Source: JABDIP01 sp965250245 (GTDB lineage: Bacteria; Pseudomonadota; Alphaproteobacteria; DSM-16000; Inquilinaceae). Taken from it: a stretch of DNA of 64,000 bases. The stretch covers positions 4,774,001 through 4,838,000 of the forward strand of contig OZ252296.1 in assembly GCA_965250245.1 (NCBI GenBank), in the 5' to 3' direction. The notes under the pieces are model-generated. The model had not been told where the DNA came from. It searched no databases and saw nothing but the letters and a program-made list of their open reading frames with translations. A program made the position numbers and the translations under genes. Position 1 is the stretch's first letter; the number at the start of each line of letters is the position of its first letter. Shown here one piece after another: positions 51,261 through 59,997 of this stretch.

Positions 51261-51358
51261 TGCTGTCCTCCCGTCGCTCCGGCCGGCGTCCTTGCGGCCG
51301 TTCGTGGAAGGATATGGGATTTCTCCGCCGTGCATAAGGGCATCGGCCCTGAGCGGTG

Positions 51359-52033
51359 CTAGCGCTGGTAGTCCCCGACCAGCAGGCGATAGGGCGGAAC
51401 GTCCTCCTCGATCTCGGGAAACCGGCCGACGGGCTCGTGGAAGCGGTTGTCGGCGGCATCGTCATTGACCACAGAGACCTCGCCGAACAGCACCCGGCCG
51501 TCATGGCCCCAGAGCCGGTGGTAGCAATAGGGCATCAGGGTGATGCTCTCGCCGGTGCCCAGCAGCACGGTCTCGCCGGCGGCGACGGTCCGGCGCACGC
51601 CGTCCATGCTGACGGTCACGTCGGTGTCGGCAAACGATCCGTCCTCGGCCGCATTGTGCAACTGGACGGCCAGCGTGCCGCCGCCGCGATTGATGATGTC
51701 CTCCACCTTGACCCAGTGGTGGTGGGACGGACAGTCCTGATCCTTCTCGATGACCGCGATCTTCTCGCAATAGGTCTTGCCGGTCCCGGTCTTCACGTTC
51801 TCCGGCGATCCGTTGCGGATGGTGAACAGCACCAGCCCGCTGCGCCGGAAATCACCGCGCCCGAAATCGGTGATGTCCCAGCCAAGCCGGTGGTCGATGA
51901 TCTCGGCGATCTCATCGCCTTTGCCGTCCCAATCGGCCGGGCCCCAACGCGCGAAGGGCGGCAGGTGGAAATTCTGTTCCGCCAGGAACGCCTCGGTGTC
52001 GCGCATGATGGCGTTGATCTGCGAGCGTTTCAT
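51359..52033 (-). CDS. D-lyxose/D-mannose-type ketol isomerase
   Basis: 224 residues from ATG (CAT 52031-52033) with GGGGGAGG upstream. It is a cupin with the metal-binding stretch DCPSHHHWVKVEDIINRGGG and a later MPYCYHRLWG histidine; KTYCEKIAVIEKDQ is also conserved in D-lyxose isomerases. Such enzymes convert D-lyxose to D-xylulose and D-mannose to D-fructose using Mn. It is the first gene of the operon leading to the importer and nanE, so mannose-type or aminosugar-derived sugars are plausible substrates. Confidence 0.85.
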   Translation of the reverse strand: MKRSQINAIMRDTEAFLAEQNFHLPPFARWGPADWDGKGDEIAEIIDHRLGWDITDFGRGDFRRSGLVLFTIRNGSPENVKTGTGKTYCEKIAVIEKDQDCPSHHHWVKVEDIINRGGGTLAVQLHNAAEDGSFADTDVTVSMDGVRRTVAAGETVLLGTGESITLMPYCYHRLWGHDGRVLFGEVSVVNDDAADNRFHEPVGRFPEIEEDVPPYRLLVGDYQR

Positions 52034-52352
52034 CGCGGCCTCCCCCTGGGTCATGCCGGCCACAGGAAAACCATAAGCGGCCGCCAGTCTCCGCCGCATC
52101 ATAGCCCAACACGGTGCTTCTCCGCGTGATCACGGGGCGTCGGATCAGCCGTTCCGCCATCTCCCGCCGGCTGTCGCGAAATCGCAACATTCCGGGCGTA
52201 TTATCACCATCGCTGGCATGTTCGCTTACATTGCGCAACAAATGTGCGGTTGTACCTCACCTGGCCTTTGACTAGCATTCGCCCGCCGCTCACAGCCGAT
52301 GGCTGCGCTGCCGCGATTCGCCGGGGCCAGCCGCGCAACGGAGTTCTCCCAC
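52034..52352. other. Divergent intergenic region, lyxose isomerase / egtB
   Basis: About 320 bp between two divergent genes. It must carry both promoters. TTGCGC and TTGACT boxes occur near 52230-52275 but no convincing -10 partner was found. No repeat or palindrome of note. Confidence 0.4.
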
Positions 52353-53648
52353 ATGGCACAGATTTCCGCCGCGTCCGAGCCGGCCCGTCCGGCTGCCTCC
52401 CCGGACCGCGACTCGCTGATTCGGCGATTCCAGGCGGTGCGCGCCGACACCGAGGCCCTGACCGCCAATCTGGCGCCGGAGGACCAGGTGGTTCAGTCGA
52501 TGGAGGACGCCAGCCCGAGCAAGTGGCACCTGGCGCATACCAGCTGGTTCTTCGAGACTTTCATCCTGGCGGAGTTCGCCGGCGGTTACCGCCCGTTCAG
52601 CGCCGAGTTCGCCTTCCTGTTCAACTCCTATTACGAGACCGCCGGCCCGCGGCACGCCCGGCCCCGCCGCGGCATGGTGACGCGGCCATCGGTCAACGAG
52701 ACCATGGTCTATCGCGGGCATGTCACGGCGGCGATGTCGGAACTCATGCTGGGCGCCAGTACGGCCGACTGGCCGGCAATCGCCGCACTGGTGGAGCTGG
52801 GCATCAACCATGAGCAGCAGCACCAGGAGTTGCTGTTGACCGACATCCTGCACGCCTTCTCCTGCAATCCGATCCGGCCGGCCTTTGGCCCATACCGCCC
52901 GGCGGCGGCCGGCGACCAGGGCCTGCTGACCTGGACCGCCTTCGACGGCGGGATCCGGGAGATCGGCCACCAGGGGTCCGGCTATTCCTTCGACAATGAG
53001 GGGCCGCGCCACGAGGTGCTGCTGCGCCCGTTCCGGCTGGCCGATCGGCTGGTGACCAACGCCGAATGGATCGCCTTCATCGAGGATGGCGGCTATGGCG
53101 TGCCACAGCTCTGGCTCTCGGACGGTTGGGCGACGGTGCAGCGAGAGGGCTGGCAGGCGCCGGGCTATTGGGAGCGGGACGAGGATGGCTGGCAGTCCAT
53201 GACCCTGGCCGGCATGCGCCCCGTGGAGGCCGACGCGCCGGTCTGCCATGTCAGCTTCTACGAGGCCGAGGCCTTCGCCCGCTGGGCCGGATACCGGCTG
53301 CCCACTGAGGCCGAATGGGAGGTCGCGGCCGAAGGCATACCGGTGGACGGCAACTTCGCTCCCGGCGGCCTGCTGCGGCCGCTGCCGGATACCGGCGGCA
53401 CGGGCCTGCGCCAGATGTATGGCGAGGTCTGGCAATGGACCCAGACGCCCTACGGGCCCTATCCCGGCTTCCAGCCGCCCGAGGGCGCGATCGGCGAATA
53501 CAACGGCAAGTTCATGTGCAACCAGATGGTCCTGCGCGGCGGCTCCTGCGCCACCCCGGCCGGCCATACGCGGGCCACCTACCGCAACTTCTTCTACCCG
53601 CATCAGCGTTGGCAGTTCATGGGGCTGCGCCTGGCGGAGGACGCATGA
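52353..53648 (+). CDS. egtB: Ergothioneine biosynthesis protein EgtB (sulfoxide synthase)
   Basis: 431 residues from ATG 52353 with GGAG about 10 bp upstream. An N-terminal DinB-like four-helix domain supplies the iron ligands: H62 in SPSKWHLAHTSW and H153/H157 in NHEQQHQEL. The C-terminal half is an FGE-sulfatase-like domain (ISFYEAEAFARW-type HVSFYEAEAFARWAGYRLP, then VLRGGSCATP). It joins trimethylhistidine (hercynine) to a thiol donor and oxidises it with O2. It overlaps egtD by 4 bp. Proteobacterial pathways of this kind often use only these two genes plus a lyase elsewhere. Confidence 0.95.
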   Translation: MAQISAASEPARPAASPDRDSLIRRFQAVRADTEALTANLAPEDQVVQSMEDASPSKWHLAHTSWFFETFILAEFAGGYRPFSAEFAFLFNSYYETAGPRHARPRRGMVTRPSVNETMVYRGHVTAAMSELMLGASTADWPAIAALVELGINHEQQHQELLLTDILHAFSCNPIRPAFGPYRPAAAGDQGLLTWTAFDGGIREIGHQGSGYSFDNEGPRHEVLLRPFRLADRLVTNAEWIAFIEDGGYGVPQLWLSDGWATVQREGWQAPGYWERDEDGWQSMTLAGMRPVEADAPVCHVSFYEAEAFARWAGYRLPTEAEWEVAAEGIPVDGNFAPGGLLRPLPDTGGTGLRQMYGEVWQWTQTPYGPYPGFQPPEGAIGEYNGKFMCNQMVLRGGSCATPAGHTRATYRNFFYPHQRWQFMGLRLAEDA

Positions 53649-54631
53649 TGGGCGGCGCGCCGGCGATCGATCTCGGGCCGCTGCGGGGCTTTCACGACCT
53701 GGAACCGGCGGTGGAGGAGTTCCGCGCCGCCGTGTGGGACGGCCTGGCCGGGCCGCAGAAGCGCATCCCGGCCAAGTTCTTCTACGACGCCAAGGGTTCG
53801 CGGCTGTTCGACACCATCTGCGGCCTGCCGGAGTATTATCCGACCCGGACCGAGATTGGCATCCTGAGCCGCTTTGCCGGCGAGATCGCCCAGGCGATCG
53901 GCCCGGACGCCACGCTGGTCGAGTTCGGCAGCGGCTCCAGCGTCAAGATCCGCATCCTGCTGGACGCGCTGTCGACCCTGGCCGCCTATGTGCCCATCGA
54001 CATCTCCCGCGACCATCTGGTCGCCGCCGCCCGGGCCCTGGCCGATGATTATGACGGCCTGGCGGTGGTGCCGGTCTGCGCCGATTACAGCGGACCGGTG
54101 GTGCTGCCGCCGGGCGTGTCGCGCCACCGGCTGGCGGGGTTTTTCCCCGGCTCGACCATCGGCAATTTCGCCCCGACCCAGGCGGCCGCCTTCCTGAAGC
54201 AGGTCGCGTCGCTGCTCGGCACCGGCGGCGGCCTGTTGATCGGGGTCGACCTGCAGAAGGACGAGGCAATCCTGAACGCCGCCTACAACGACAGCCAGGG
54301 CGTCACGGCGGCCTTCAACCTGAACCTGCTGGCCCGCATCAACCGCGAGCTGGACGGCGACTTCGACCTGGACGGCTTCGCCCATCACGCCTGCTACAAC
54401 GCCGCGCGCGCCTGCATCGAGATGCACCTGATCAGCCGCCGGCACCAGACGGCATCGGTCGCCGGCCGGACCTTCGAGTTCCAGCACGGCGAGACCATCC
54501 ACACCGAGGACTCCCACAAATACACGGTGGAGAGCTTCCACGCCCTGGCCGGCGCCGCCGGCTGGCAGGCGGAACGCGTCTGGACCGACCCAGACAAGCT
54601 CTTCAGCGTGCACTATCTGGTCGCGGGATAA
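53645..54631 (+). CDS. egtD: L-histidine N-alpha-methyltransferase
   Basis: 328 residues from ATG 53645; the next codon is also ATG (53648). Family signatures are LPEYYPTRTE at about 62-70 and the SAM site EFGSGSSVKIR at 93-103, followed by FFPGSTIGNF and VDLQKD. It trimethylates histidine to hercynine with three SAM. Coupled to egtB, it makes the ergothioneine precursor, an antioxidant thiol-histidine. Confidence 0.96.
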   Translation: MMGGAPAIDLGPLRGFHDLEPAVEEFRAAVWDGLAGPQKRIPAKFFYDAKGSRLFDTICGLPEYYPTRTEIGILSRFAGEIAQAIGPDATLVEFGSGSSVKIRILLDALSTLAAYVPIDISRDHLVAAARALADDYDGLAVVPVCADYSGPVVLPPGVSRHRLAGFFPGSTIGNFAPTQAAAFLKQVASLLGTGGGLLIGVDLQKDEAILNAAYNDSQGVTAAFNLNLLARINRELDGDFDLDGFAHHACYNAARACIEMHLISRRHQTASVAGRTFEFQHGETIHTEDSHKYTVESFHALAGAAGWQAERVWTDPDKLFSVHYLVAG

Positions 54632-54650
54632 ACCCGGATTGGCCAATTCC

Positions 54651-54797
54651 ACCTCTCCCCTCGCGGGAGAGGTCGGCGAGCGTATGCGAGACGGGTGAGG
54701 GGGCGCGCGGCAGCGCCGCGCGACGTTGGTTCCGAAAACCCCTCACCCTCCCACGCTGACGCGCGGGTCCCTCCCTCTCCCACAAGGGGAGAGGGGC
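54651..54797. repeat. Intergenic palindromic repeat, family A, composite copy 3
   Basis: A hairpin CCTCTCCC-TCGC-GGGAGAGG starts the element, followed by a GGGTGAGGGGGC stretch, an internal GCGCGGC/GCCGCGC palindrome and a second arm CCCCTCACCCTCCCACG with CTCCCTCTCCC. It resembles the family at 35728 and 40929 but the arms differ, as if two elements were fused. It separates egtD from DUF2461. Confidence 0.75.
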
Positions 54798-54819
54798 AAG
54801 TCAGCCAGACCTAGCTCGG

Positions 54820-55512
54820 CTAGAACGTCGTGTTCAGCGCCTTTGTGAGGAACCGCATCAGCGGGGTGGCGGAGCAGAAGGCGTGCTCGACCCGATCGGC
54901 GAAATCGGGTCGCATGGCCTCGGCCGGCTCGCCGTGGTGCATGGCGAAGAAACTCTGGCGCTTGATGTCCTCGATATGCGGGTGGTCCGGGTCGAAGCCC
55001 CGGGGCGGGCGCTTCAACCCGTCGCCCTTGACGGCGCCGAAGCAGTCGACCAGCGCCTTGTCCTCGACCACGCCGCGCCAACCGGCGGCATCGTCGGCGA
55101 TGGCCCGGCGGATGCGCTCAAGCTCGGGCTTCGGCGGCTTCCAGGTGCCGCCGCCAAAGACCACGCCGTCGGGCGCCATATGCACGTAGAAGCCCGGCGC
55201 GTGGACGTCCTTTCCGGCCTCGTGGCGGAACTGGCAGGCGCCGTGCTCCTTATAGGGCCGCTTGTCCTTGGAAAAACGGACGTCGCGGTAGATGCGGAAC
55301 ATAGAGCCGCCATTGGGCCGGGGATCGGCCACGTAGTGCGGCGAAATCTTCGCCAGCCGCGGCCCCATCTCCTCGATGAAGGCACAGATCGGCTCGACCA
55401 CGGTCTTCTGGTACCGCGGCTTGTTTTCCGTGAACCATTCGCGGTTGTTGTTCTTCGCCAGGTCCGAGAAGAAGGCGAAATAATCCTTGGAAAACCCCGA
55501 GAAACCACTCAT
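54820..55512 (-). CDS. DUF2461 (TIGR02453) family protein
   Basis: 230 residues from ATG (CAT 55510-55512), six bases after GGAGG. Conserved blocks NNREWFTENKPRYQ, GGSMFRIYRDVRFSKDKRPYK and PGFYVHMAPDGVVFGGG identify the family. Members are small soluble proteins of unknown biochemical function. The upstream ATG two codons earlier would be too close to the ribosome binding site. It starts a minus-strand gene just after the GFA gene. Confidence 0.9.
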   Translation of the reverse strand: MSGFSGFSKDYFAFFSDLAKNNNREWFTENKPRYQKTVVEPICAFIEEMGPRLAKISPHYVADPRPNGGSMFRIYRDVRFSKDKRPYKEHGACQFRHEAGKDVHAPGFYVHMAPDGVVFGGGTWKPPKPELERIRRAIADDAAGWRGVVEDKALVDCFGAVKGDGLKRPPRGFDPDHPHIEDIKRQSFFAMHHGEPAEAMRPDFADRVEHAFCSATPLMRFLTKALNTTF

Positions 55513-55536
55513 CCGCATCCTCCGCCGTCAGTGTCG

Positions 55537-55962
55537 TCAGGAGCCTGGAATCGCGTCCGGCTGGGTCTCGAACGATACCAGTTCCGGGTCGATCCGGTCC
55601 CATGGCTGGGCCGTACCGGTAAAGACCACCAGCGTCGGCACGAATTTGCCGGGGTCGTCCAGACTGGCGGCGCGCAGGAACATGTGGTCCGGAAAACCGG
55701 TATTGCGCGACAGCACCGGCGAGCCGCAATCCGGGCAGAACCCGCGGCCGACGATGTTGCCGGTGTCGGCCGGCGAGTCCCAATAGCGCACCTCGCCGCG
55801 CACCGTCAGCGAGTCCTTCGGCACCATCACATGCGAGGCATGGCCGGTGCCGCTGGCCCGCTGGCAGGCCCGGCATTGGCAGTGGCCGCAAACCATCGGT
55901 TCGGAGGGGCTCTCGTAGCGGACGGCGCCACAGGCGCAGCCGCCGGACAGGGCGATGGTCAT
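55537..55962 (-). CDS. GFA-family (glutathione-dependent formaldehyde-activating-like) zinc protein
   Basis: 141 residues from ATG (CAT 55960-55962). The zinc cysteines of the family are seen: C9 and C11 in GGCACGAVRY, three in CGHCQCRACQ and two in GFCPDCGSPV. The fold binds two zinc ions. The original assignment as S-hydroxymethylglutathione synthase is doubtful for most members, so the role is best left open. Confidence 0.88.
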   Translation of the reverse strand: MTIALSGGCACGAVRYESPSEPMVCGHCQCRACQRASGTGHASHVMVPKDSLTVRGEVRYWDSPADTGNIVGRGFCPDCGSPVLSRNTGFPDHMFLRAASLDDPGKFVPTLVVFTGTAQPWDRIDPELVSFETQPDAIPGS

Positions 55963-55995
55963 GGATCGACTCCTCATTGTCGCTGCGAGGCCCAG

Positions 55996-56115
55996 GCCCT
56001 CACCCGGCGGGTCTTCGCCCGCCGCCCTCTCCCAGAGGGAGAGGGACTCAACGCCGCCTCGGTAAACCCTCTCCCCCTGGGAGAGGGTGGTGAGCAACGC
56101 GAGCCGGGTGAGGGC
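55996..56115. repeat. Intergenic palindromic repeat, family A-like, copy 4
   Basis: GCCCTCACCCGG at the left mirrors CCGGGTGAGGGC at the right. Inside are CGGCGGGTCTTCGCCCGCCG and two CCCTCTCCC/GGGAGAGGG pairs. It is related to the other family-A elements by the CCCTCACCC and GAGAGGG blocks, with different spacers. Confidence 0.75.
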
Positions 56116-56123
56116 TCTCGGCG

Positions 56124-56510
56124 TCAGCCGTCCTTGCGCTCGTACGTGATGATCGAGATCGCGGCACCGCCGGGATCGGCGATGGTGGCCATGCGGCCGA
56201 CGCCGGGCACGTCCATGGCCGGCATCAGGAGCTCGCCGCCCTTGGCCTGGGCGGCCTCGATGCGCTTGTCCACGTCATCGACGGTGACATAACTCATCCA
56301 GTGGGCCGGCGCGCCCGGGACCGGGTTGGCCATGATGCCGCCGACCGGCGCGCCGCCGGCCTTCAGGATGGTGTAGACGCCGTTCGGCATCTCCATGGCC
56401 TCGGTCTCCCAGCCCAGCACCTCGGTGTAGAAGGACTTCGCCGCGTCGGCGTCGGCTGCCCTGAGCTCGCACCAGCTGAAGGCCCCCTGGGTCTGCATCG
56501 CATCGCTCAT
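56124..56510 (-). CDS. VOC-family protein (bleomycin-resistance/glyoxalase type)
   Basis: 128 residues from ATG (CAT 56508-56510). It has the layout of the VOC group often fused or paired with ECF regulators: FSWCELRAADADAAKSFYTEVLGW and MATIADPGGAAISII with a conserved His in APAHWMSYVTV. Ligand unknown. It is next to the ECF sigma gene; DGPF/VOC proteins are frequent in ECF42-type neighbourhoods. Confidence 0.88.
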   Translation of the reverse strand: MSDAMQTQGAFSWCELRAADADAAKSFYTEVLGWETEAMEMPNGVYTILKAGGAPVGGIMANPVPGAPAHWMSYVTVDDVDKRIEAAQAKGGELLMPAMDVPGVGRMATIADPGGAAISIITYERKDG

Positions 56511-56649
56511 CTGGTCTTCTCCCTTGTGACTCGGATTGAACCCTGCTCGTCGGTTTCGTCCCGGGAGCCGGCGATCGGCTCCGGCGGCAAACGACGCCGA
56601 TACAGCTAGACGGATTGTCCGGGCCGATCCCGACTCGGCCGGCGAAGAT

Positions 56650-57882
56650 TTATCTGAGCGCCGCCCGTTTTGAGCGCAGGAAGGCCTGCTCGCTGGGGTT
56701 CTGGGTCAGCTCCAGCGCCCGGTCATAGGCCGCCTCGGCGTCGTCGACCCGGCCGCATTCGGCCAGCAGTGCGGCCACGGCGCCGTGGAAATACGGGTAG
56801 CGCTGCATATCGGCGGAGCCCTCGAGGGTCTTCAGCAGGGCGATGCCGGCCTCCGGCCCATCGGTCTTGGCCACCGCCACGGCCCGGTTCAGGGTGATCA
56901 CCGGCGAGGACTGGAATTGCTCCAGCGCCGAGTACAGCGTCGCGATCTCCTGCCAGTCGGTCTCCTCCGCGCTGGCGGCGCTGCAATGCACCGCCGCGAT
57001 CGCCGCCTGGATCTGGTAAGGCCCGGGCCGGCTGCGGCGCAGCGCCCGTTCGGTCAGGGCCCGGCCCTCGGCGATGGCGACGCCGTCCCACAGTCCGCGG
57101 TCCTGCAGGTCCAGGGTGACGATGTCGCCGGCCTCGTCCAACCGGGCGCCGCGCCGGGAATGATGCAGCAGCATCAGCGCCAGCAGCCCCTCGACCTCCG
57201 GCTCGGCGCGGAACAGTCGCACCAGCAGGCGGCCCAGCCGGATCGCCTCATTGCACAGTTCGGTGCGGATCAGGTTCTCGCCGGCCGAGGCGCTGTAGCC
57301 CTCGTTGAAGATCAGGTAGACGACCGCCAGCACGGTGCCCAGGCGCTCCGGCAGCTTGGCCGGCGGCGGCACCTCATAGGGGATGCCGGCAACGCTGATC
57401 TTGCGCTTCGCCCGGGTCAGCCGCTGCTCCATGGTGCGCGGCGCGGTCAGGAAGGCGTGGGCGATCTCGTCCACCGACAGGCCGGCCACGGTCTTCAGGG
57501 TCAGGGCGATCTGCGCGTCCGGGGCCAGGGCCGGGTGGCAGCAGGTGAAGATCAGCCGCAGCAAGTCGTCTTCGACATGGCCGCGCAGCAGGTCTTCGGG
57601 ATGGTCGCCCGGCAGGTGCTGCGGGGCGACCGACCGCACCTCCTCCACATGCCGCGCCTCCAGGGAGCGGCGGCGGATCTGATCGACCGTGTGGTTGCGG
57701 CCGGTGGTGACCAGCCAGGCGACCGGGTTGTCGGGGACGCCGCGCTTGGGCCAGACCTCCAGCGCCCGGGCGAAGGCCTCCTGCAGCGCGTCCTCGGCCG
57801 TGTCGATATTGCCGAGGAGGCGGATCAGGGTGGCGAGCGCCTTGGGTTGCGCCGCCCGCAGGGTTGCCGCTTCGCTCTGCAT
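56650..57882 (-). CDS. ECF RNA polymerase sigma factor, ECF42 type
   Basis: 410 residues from ATG (CAT 57880-57882). Region 2 spans about residues 10-80 (LLGNIDTAEDALQEAFARAL, VAWLVTTGRNHTVDQIRRRS) and region 4 about 120-180 (LTLKTVAGLSVDEIAHAFL, MEQRLTRAKRKI). The long C-terminal extension (about 190-410), rich in helix pairs and ending near FLRSKRAAL, is characteristic of ECF42 sigmas, which lack a classical anti-sigma factor. The adjacent DGPF gene is the known partner of this group. Confidence 0.92.
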   Translation of the reverse strand: MQSEAATLRAAQPKALATLIRLLGNIDTAEDALQEAFARALEVWPKRGVPDNPVAWLVTTGRNHTVDQIRRRSLEARHVEEVRSVAPQHLPGDHPEDLLRGHVEDDLLRLIFTCCHPALAPDAQIALTLKTVAGLSVDEIAHAFLTAPRTMEQRLTRAKRKISVAGIPYEVPPPAKLPERLGTVLAVVYLIFNEGYSASAGENLIRTELCNEAIRLGRLLVRLFRAEPEVEGLLALMLLHHSRRGARLDEAGDIVTLDLQDRGLWDGVAIAEGRALTERALRRSRPGPYQIQAAIAAVHCSAASAEETDWQEIATLYSALEQFQSSPVITLNRAVAVAKTDGPEAGIALLKTLEGSADMQRYPYFHGAVAALLAECGRVDDAEAAYDRALELTQNPSEQAFLRSKRAALR

Positions 57883-57888
57883 CGCGGA

Positions 57889-58254
57889 TCAGCGCTGCGG
57901 CGGCCCCTCGAAATAGGAGATCGGGCGGATCTCGATGCAGCCATCGCCGACCAGCGGGATGGCCTTGGCGTAGTCGATCGCCTCATCCAGGCTCTCGCAC
58001 TCCATGACATAGAGCCCCATCAGCTGCTCTTTGGTCTCCGCGAACGGCCCGTCGATGATCGCGGCATTGCCGTTCTCCCACCGCACCGTCGTGGCGGCAT
58101 CGACCGAGACCAGTTCGTTGGCGGCGCGGAACGCGTCGCTGGCCTTACTGCGCTCCTGCAGCTTGCGATGCCCGGCATAGCAGGCCTGCTGGAGCTCCTC
58201 GGTGACGGCCTCGGCGGCCTCCGCCGCCTGGTAGATCAGCATGGTGTACAGCAT
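57889..58254 (-). CDS. YCII/DGPF-domain protein, partner of the ECF42 sigma factor
   Basis: 121 residues from ATG (CAT 58252-58254). The hallmark IDGPFAETKEQLMGLYVMEC is present, followed by AIDYAKAIPL and IEIRPISYF. DGPF proteins are encoded next to ECF42 sigma factors across many phyla and are often their targets. It precedes the sigma gene by 6 bp, so the two are cotranscribed. Biochemical role unknown. Confidence 0.92.
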   Translation of the reverse strand: MLYTMLIYQAAEAAEAVTEELQQACYAGHRKLQERSKASDAFRAANELVSVDAATTVRWENGNAAIIDGPFAETKEQLMGLYVMECESLDEAIDYAKAIPLVGDGCIEIRPISYFEGPPQR

Positions 58255-58339
58255 GGGCGCCCTCCCGCCGGTCCTCTGGTCGACACAGGATAGACGATTG
58301 AGCCCGCGGGTTCCCGACAGGACCGCAATGATCGACCAC

Positions 58340-58369
58340 AAAAGAAGACGGCCGCCCGAAGGCGGCCGT
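58340..58369 (-). terminator. Rho-independent terminator of the GMC oxidoreductase operon
   Basis: ACGGCCGCC (58348-58356) pairs with GGCGGCCGT (58361-58369) around a four-base loop. On the minus strand the stem is followed by CTTCTTTT, a U-rich tail. It is 45 bp after the oxidoreductase stop. Confidence 0.8.
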
Positions 58370-58413
58370 TAGTAAAGGCGCCGGCCAGTTGACCCCGGTC
58401 CGGCCGGGCCCGT

Positions 58414-59985
58414 TCAGATTTCTCCCGCCGTCATTTGTTCGGCGATGTAATCGGCCTGACGGATCGCCAGGGTGACGATGGTCAGGGTCGGGTTTTCCGC
58501 GGCACCGGTGGTGAACTGGCTGCCGTCGGAGACGAACAGATTGGCGACGTCATGCGCCTGGCCCCAACGGTTCACCACCCCGTCGGCCGGGTTCTCGCTC
58601 ATCCGGTTGGTGCCGAGATTGTGGGTCGACGGGTAGGGCGGGGTCGGGAATGTCCGCACCGCACCGACCGCGTCATAGACCGCGGCACCCTGCTGATAGG
58701 CGTGCTCGCGCATGGCGATGTCGTTGTCATGGTCGGAAAAATGCACGTTGGGAATCGGCAGCCCGTGCTGGTCCTTCAGCTCGGGATGCAGGCTCACCGC
58801 GTTGGATTCCTGCGGCATGTCCTCGCCGACCAGCCACATGCCGGCCATGTGGTCGAAGCCTTCCATGGCGCTGGCGAATTCCCGCCCCCAGGCGCCCGGG
58901 TCCAGGAACGCCGCCATGAAGGGCAGGCCCAGCGACAGGGTCTCCATCTCGTAGCCGCCGGCGAAACCGCGCGACGGATCATGGATCGACTCGTCCTGGA
59001 TGATCCCGGCCATGGTGGTGCCGCGATACATGTAGACCGGCTTGTCGAACACCGCGTAGACGCTGCCGGTCATGTGCCGCATGTAATTCTTGCCGACCTG
59101 GCCGGAGGAGTTGGCCAGCCCGTCGGGGAACATGGACGAGGCGGAGTTGAGCAGCAGCCGGGGCGACTCGATGGAGTTGCCGGCAACCGCCACGGCCCGC
59201 GCCCTCTGGCGCTGGGTGGCGCCCGACGCGTCGACATAGACCACGCCGGTCACCTTGCCGGTGTCGTCATGCTCGATCTGCAGCACCTGGGATTGCGGCC
59301 GGACCTCGAGGTGGCCGGTGGCCTCGCCCTTGGGGATCTCGGTGTAGAGCGTCGACCATTTCGCCCCGGACATGCAGCCCTGGAAGCAGAAGCCGATCTG
59401 CTGGCAGGCGGCACGCCCGTCGCGGGCCTGCGAGTTGATCGCCATGTTGCCGGTGTGGACCTGCTTGTAGCCGAGCTTCTCGGCGCCCTTGGCCATCACC
59501 TTGAAGTTGTTGTTGCCGGGCAGCCGCGGGATGCCGTTGGTGCCGGTCACGCCCATCTTGTCCTCGGCGCGGGCGTAGTAGGGCTCCATCTCGGCCAGGT
59601 CGATCGGCCAGTCCAGCAGGTTCGCCCCGGCGATGTCGCCGTAATGGGTGCGGACCTTGAACTCGTGCTCCTGGAAGCGCAGGGATGCGCCGGCCCAGTG
59701 CACGGTTGAGCCGCCGACGCCCTTGACGATCCAGGCCGGCAGGTTGGGGAAGTCGCGGGAGACGCGCCAGTCGCCGGACGTCGTGCGGTTGTCCAGCCAG
59801 GCGGTCTTGACGAACATCGGCCATTCGTCGTTCTCGAAATCGGCGATCTCGTGCCGGCCGCCGGCCTCCAGGATCACCGTGTCGATGCCCTTCTGGGCCA
59901 GCTCGTTGCCCAGGGTTCCGCCGCCGGCGCCGGAGCCGATGATGACGACCACGCTGTCGTCGGTCAGGTCGTAGGGTGCAGTCAT
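58414..59985 (-). CDS. GMC-family oxidoreductase (gluconate-dehydrogenase-like large subunit)
   Basis: 523 residues from ATG (CAT 59983-59985). The FAD Rossmann motif VVIIGSGAGGGTLG is near residue 12. The C-terminal HNLGTNRMSENPADGVVNRWG and AAENPTLTIVTLAIRQADYI are typical of GMC enzymes of the gluconate-2-dehydrogenase class. A four-Cys-poor middle part contains CQQIGFCFQGCMSGAKW. It oxidises a sugar or polyol at C2 or similar and passes electrons to a partner. It follows a Tat-exported small subunit gene by 12 bp; no cytochrome subunit is next to it. Confidence 0.92.
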   Translation of the reverse strand: MTAPYDLTDDSVVVIIGSGAGGGTLGNELAQKGIDTVILEAGGRHEIADFENDEWPMFVKTAWLDNRTTSGDWRVSRDFPNLPAWIVKGVGGSTVHWAGASLRFQEHEFKVRTHYGDIAGANLLDWPIDLAEMEPYYARAEDKMGVTGTNGIPRLPGNNNFKVMAKGAEKLGYKQVHTGNMAINSQARDGRAACQQIGFCFQGCMSGAKWSTLYTEIPKGEATGHLEVRPQSQVLQIEHDDTGKVTGVVYVDASGATQRQRARAVAVAGNSIESPRLLLNSASSMFPDGLANSSGQVGKNYMRHMTGSVYAVFDKPVYMYRGTTMAGIIQDESIHDPSRGFAGGYEMETLSLGLPFMAAFLDPGAWGREFASAMEGFDHMAGMWLVGEDMPQESNAVSLHPELKDQHGLPIPNVHFSDHDNDIAMREHAYQQGAAVYDAVGAVRTFPTPPYPSTHNLGTNRMSENPADGVVNRWGQAHDVANLFVSDGSQFTTGAAENPTLTIVTLAIRQADYIAEQMTAGEI

Positions 59986-59997
59986 GATCCGGCCCTC

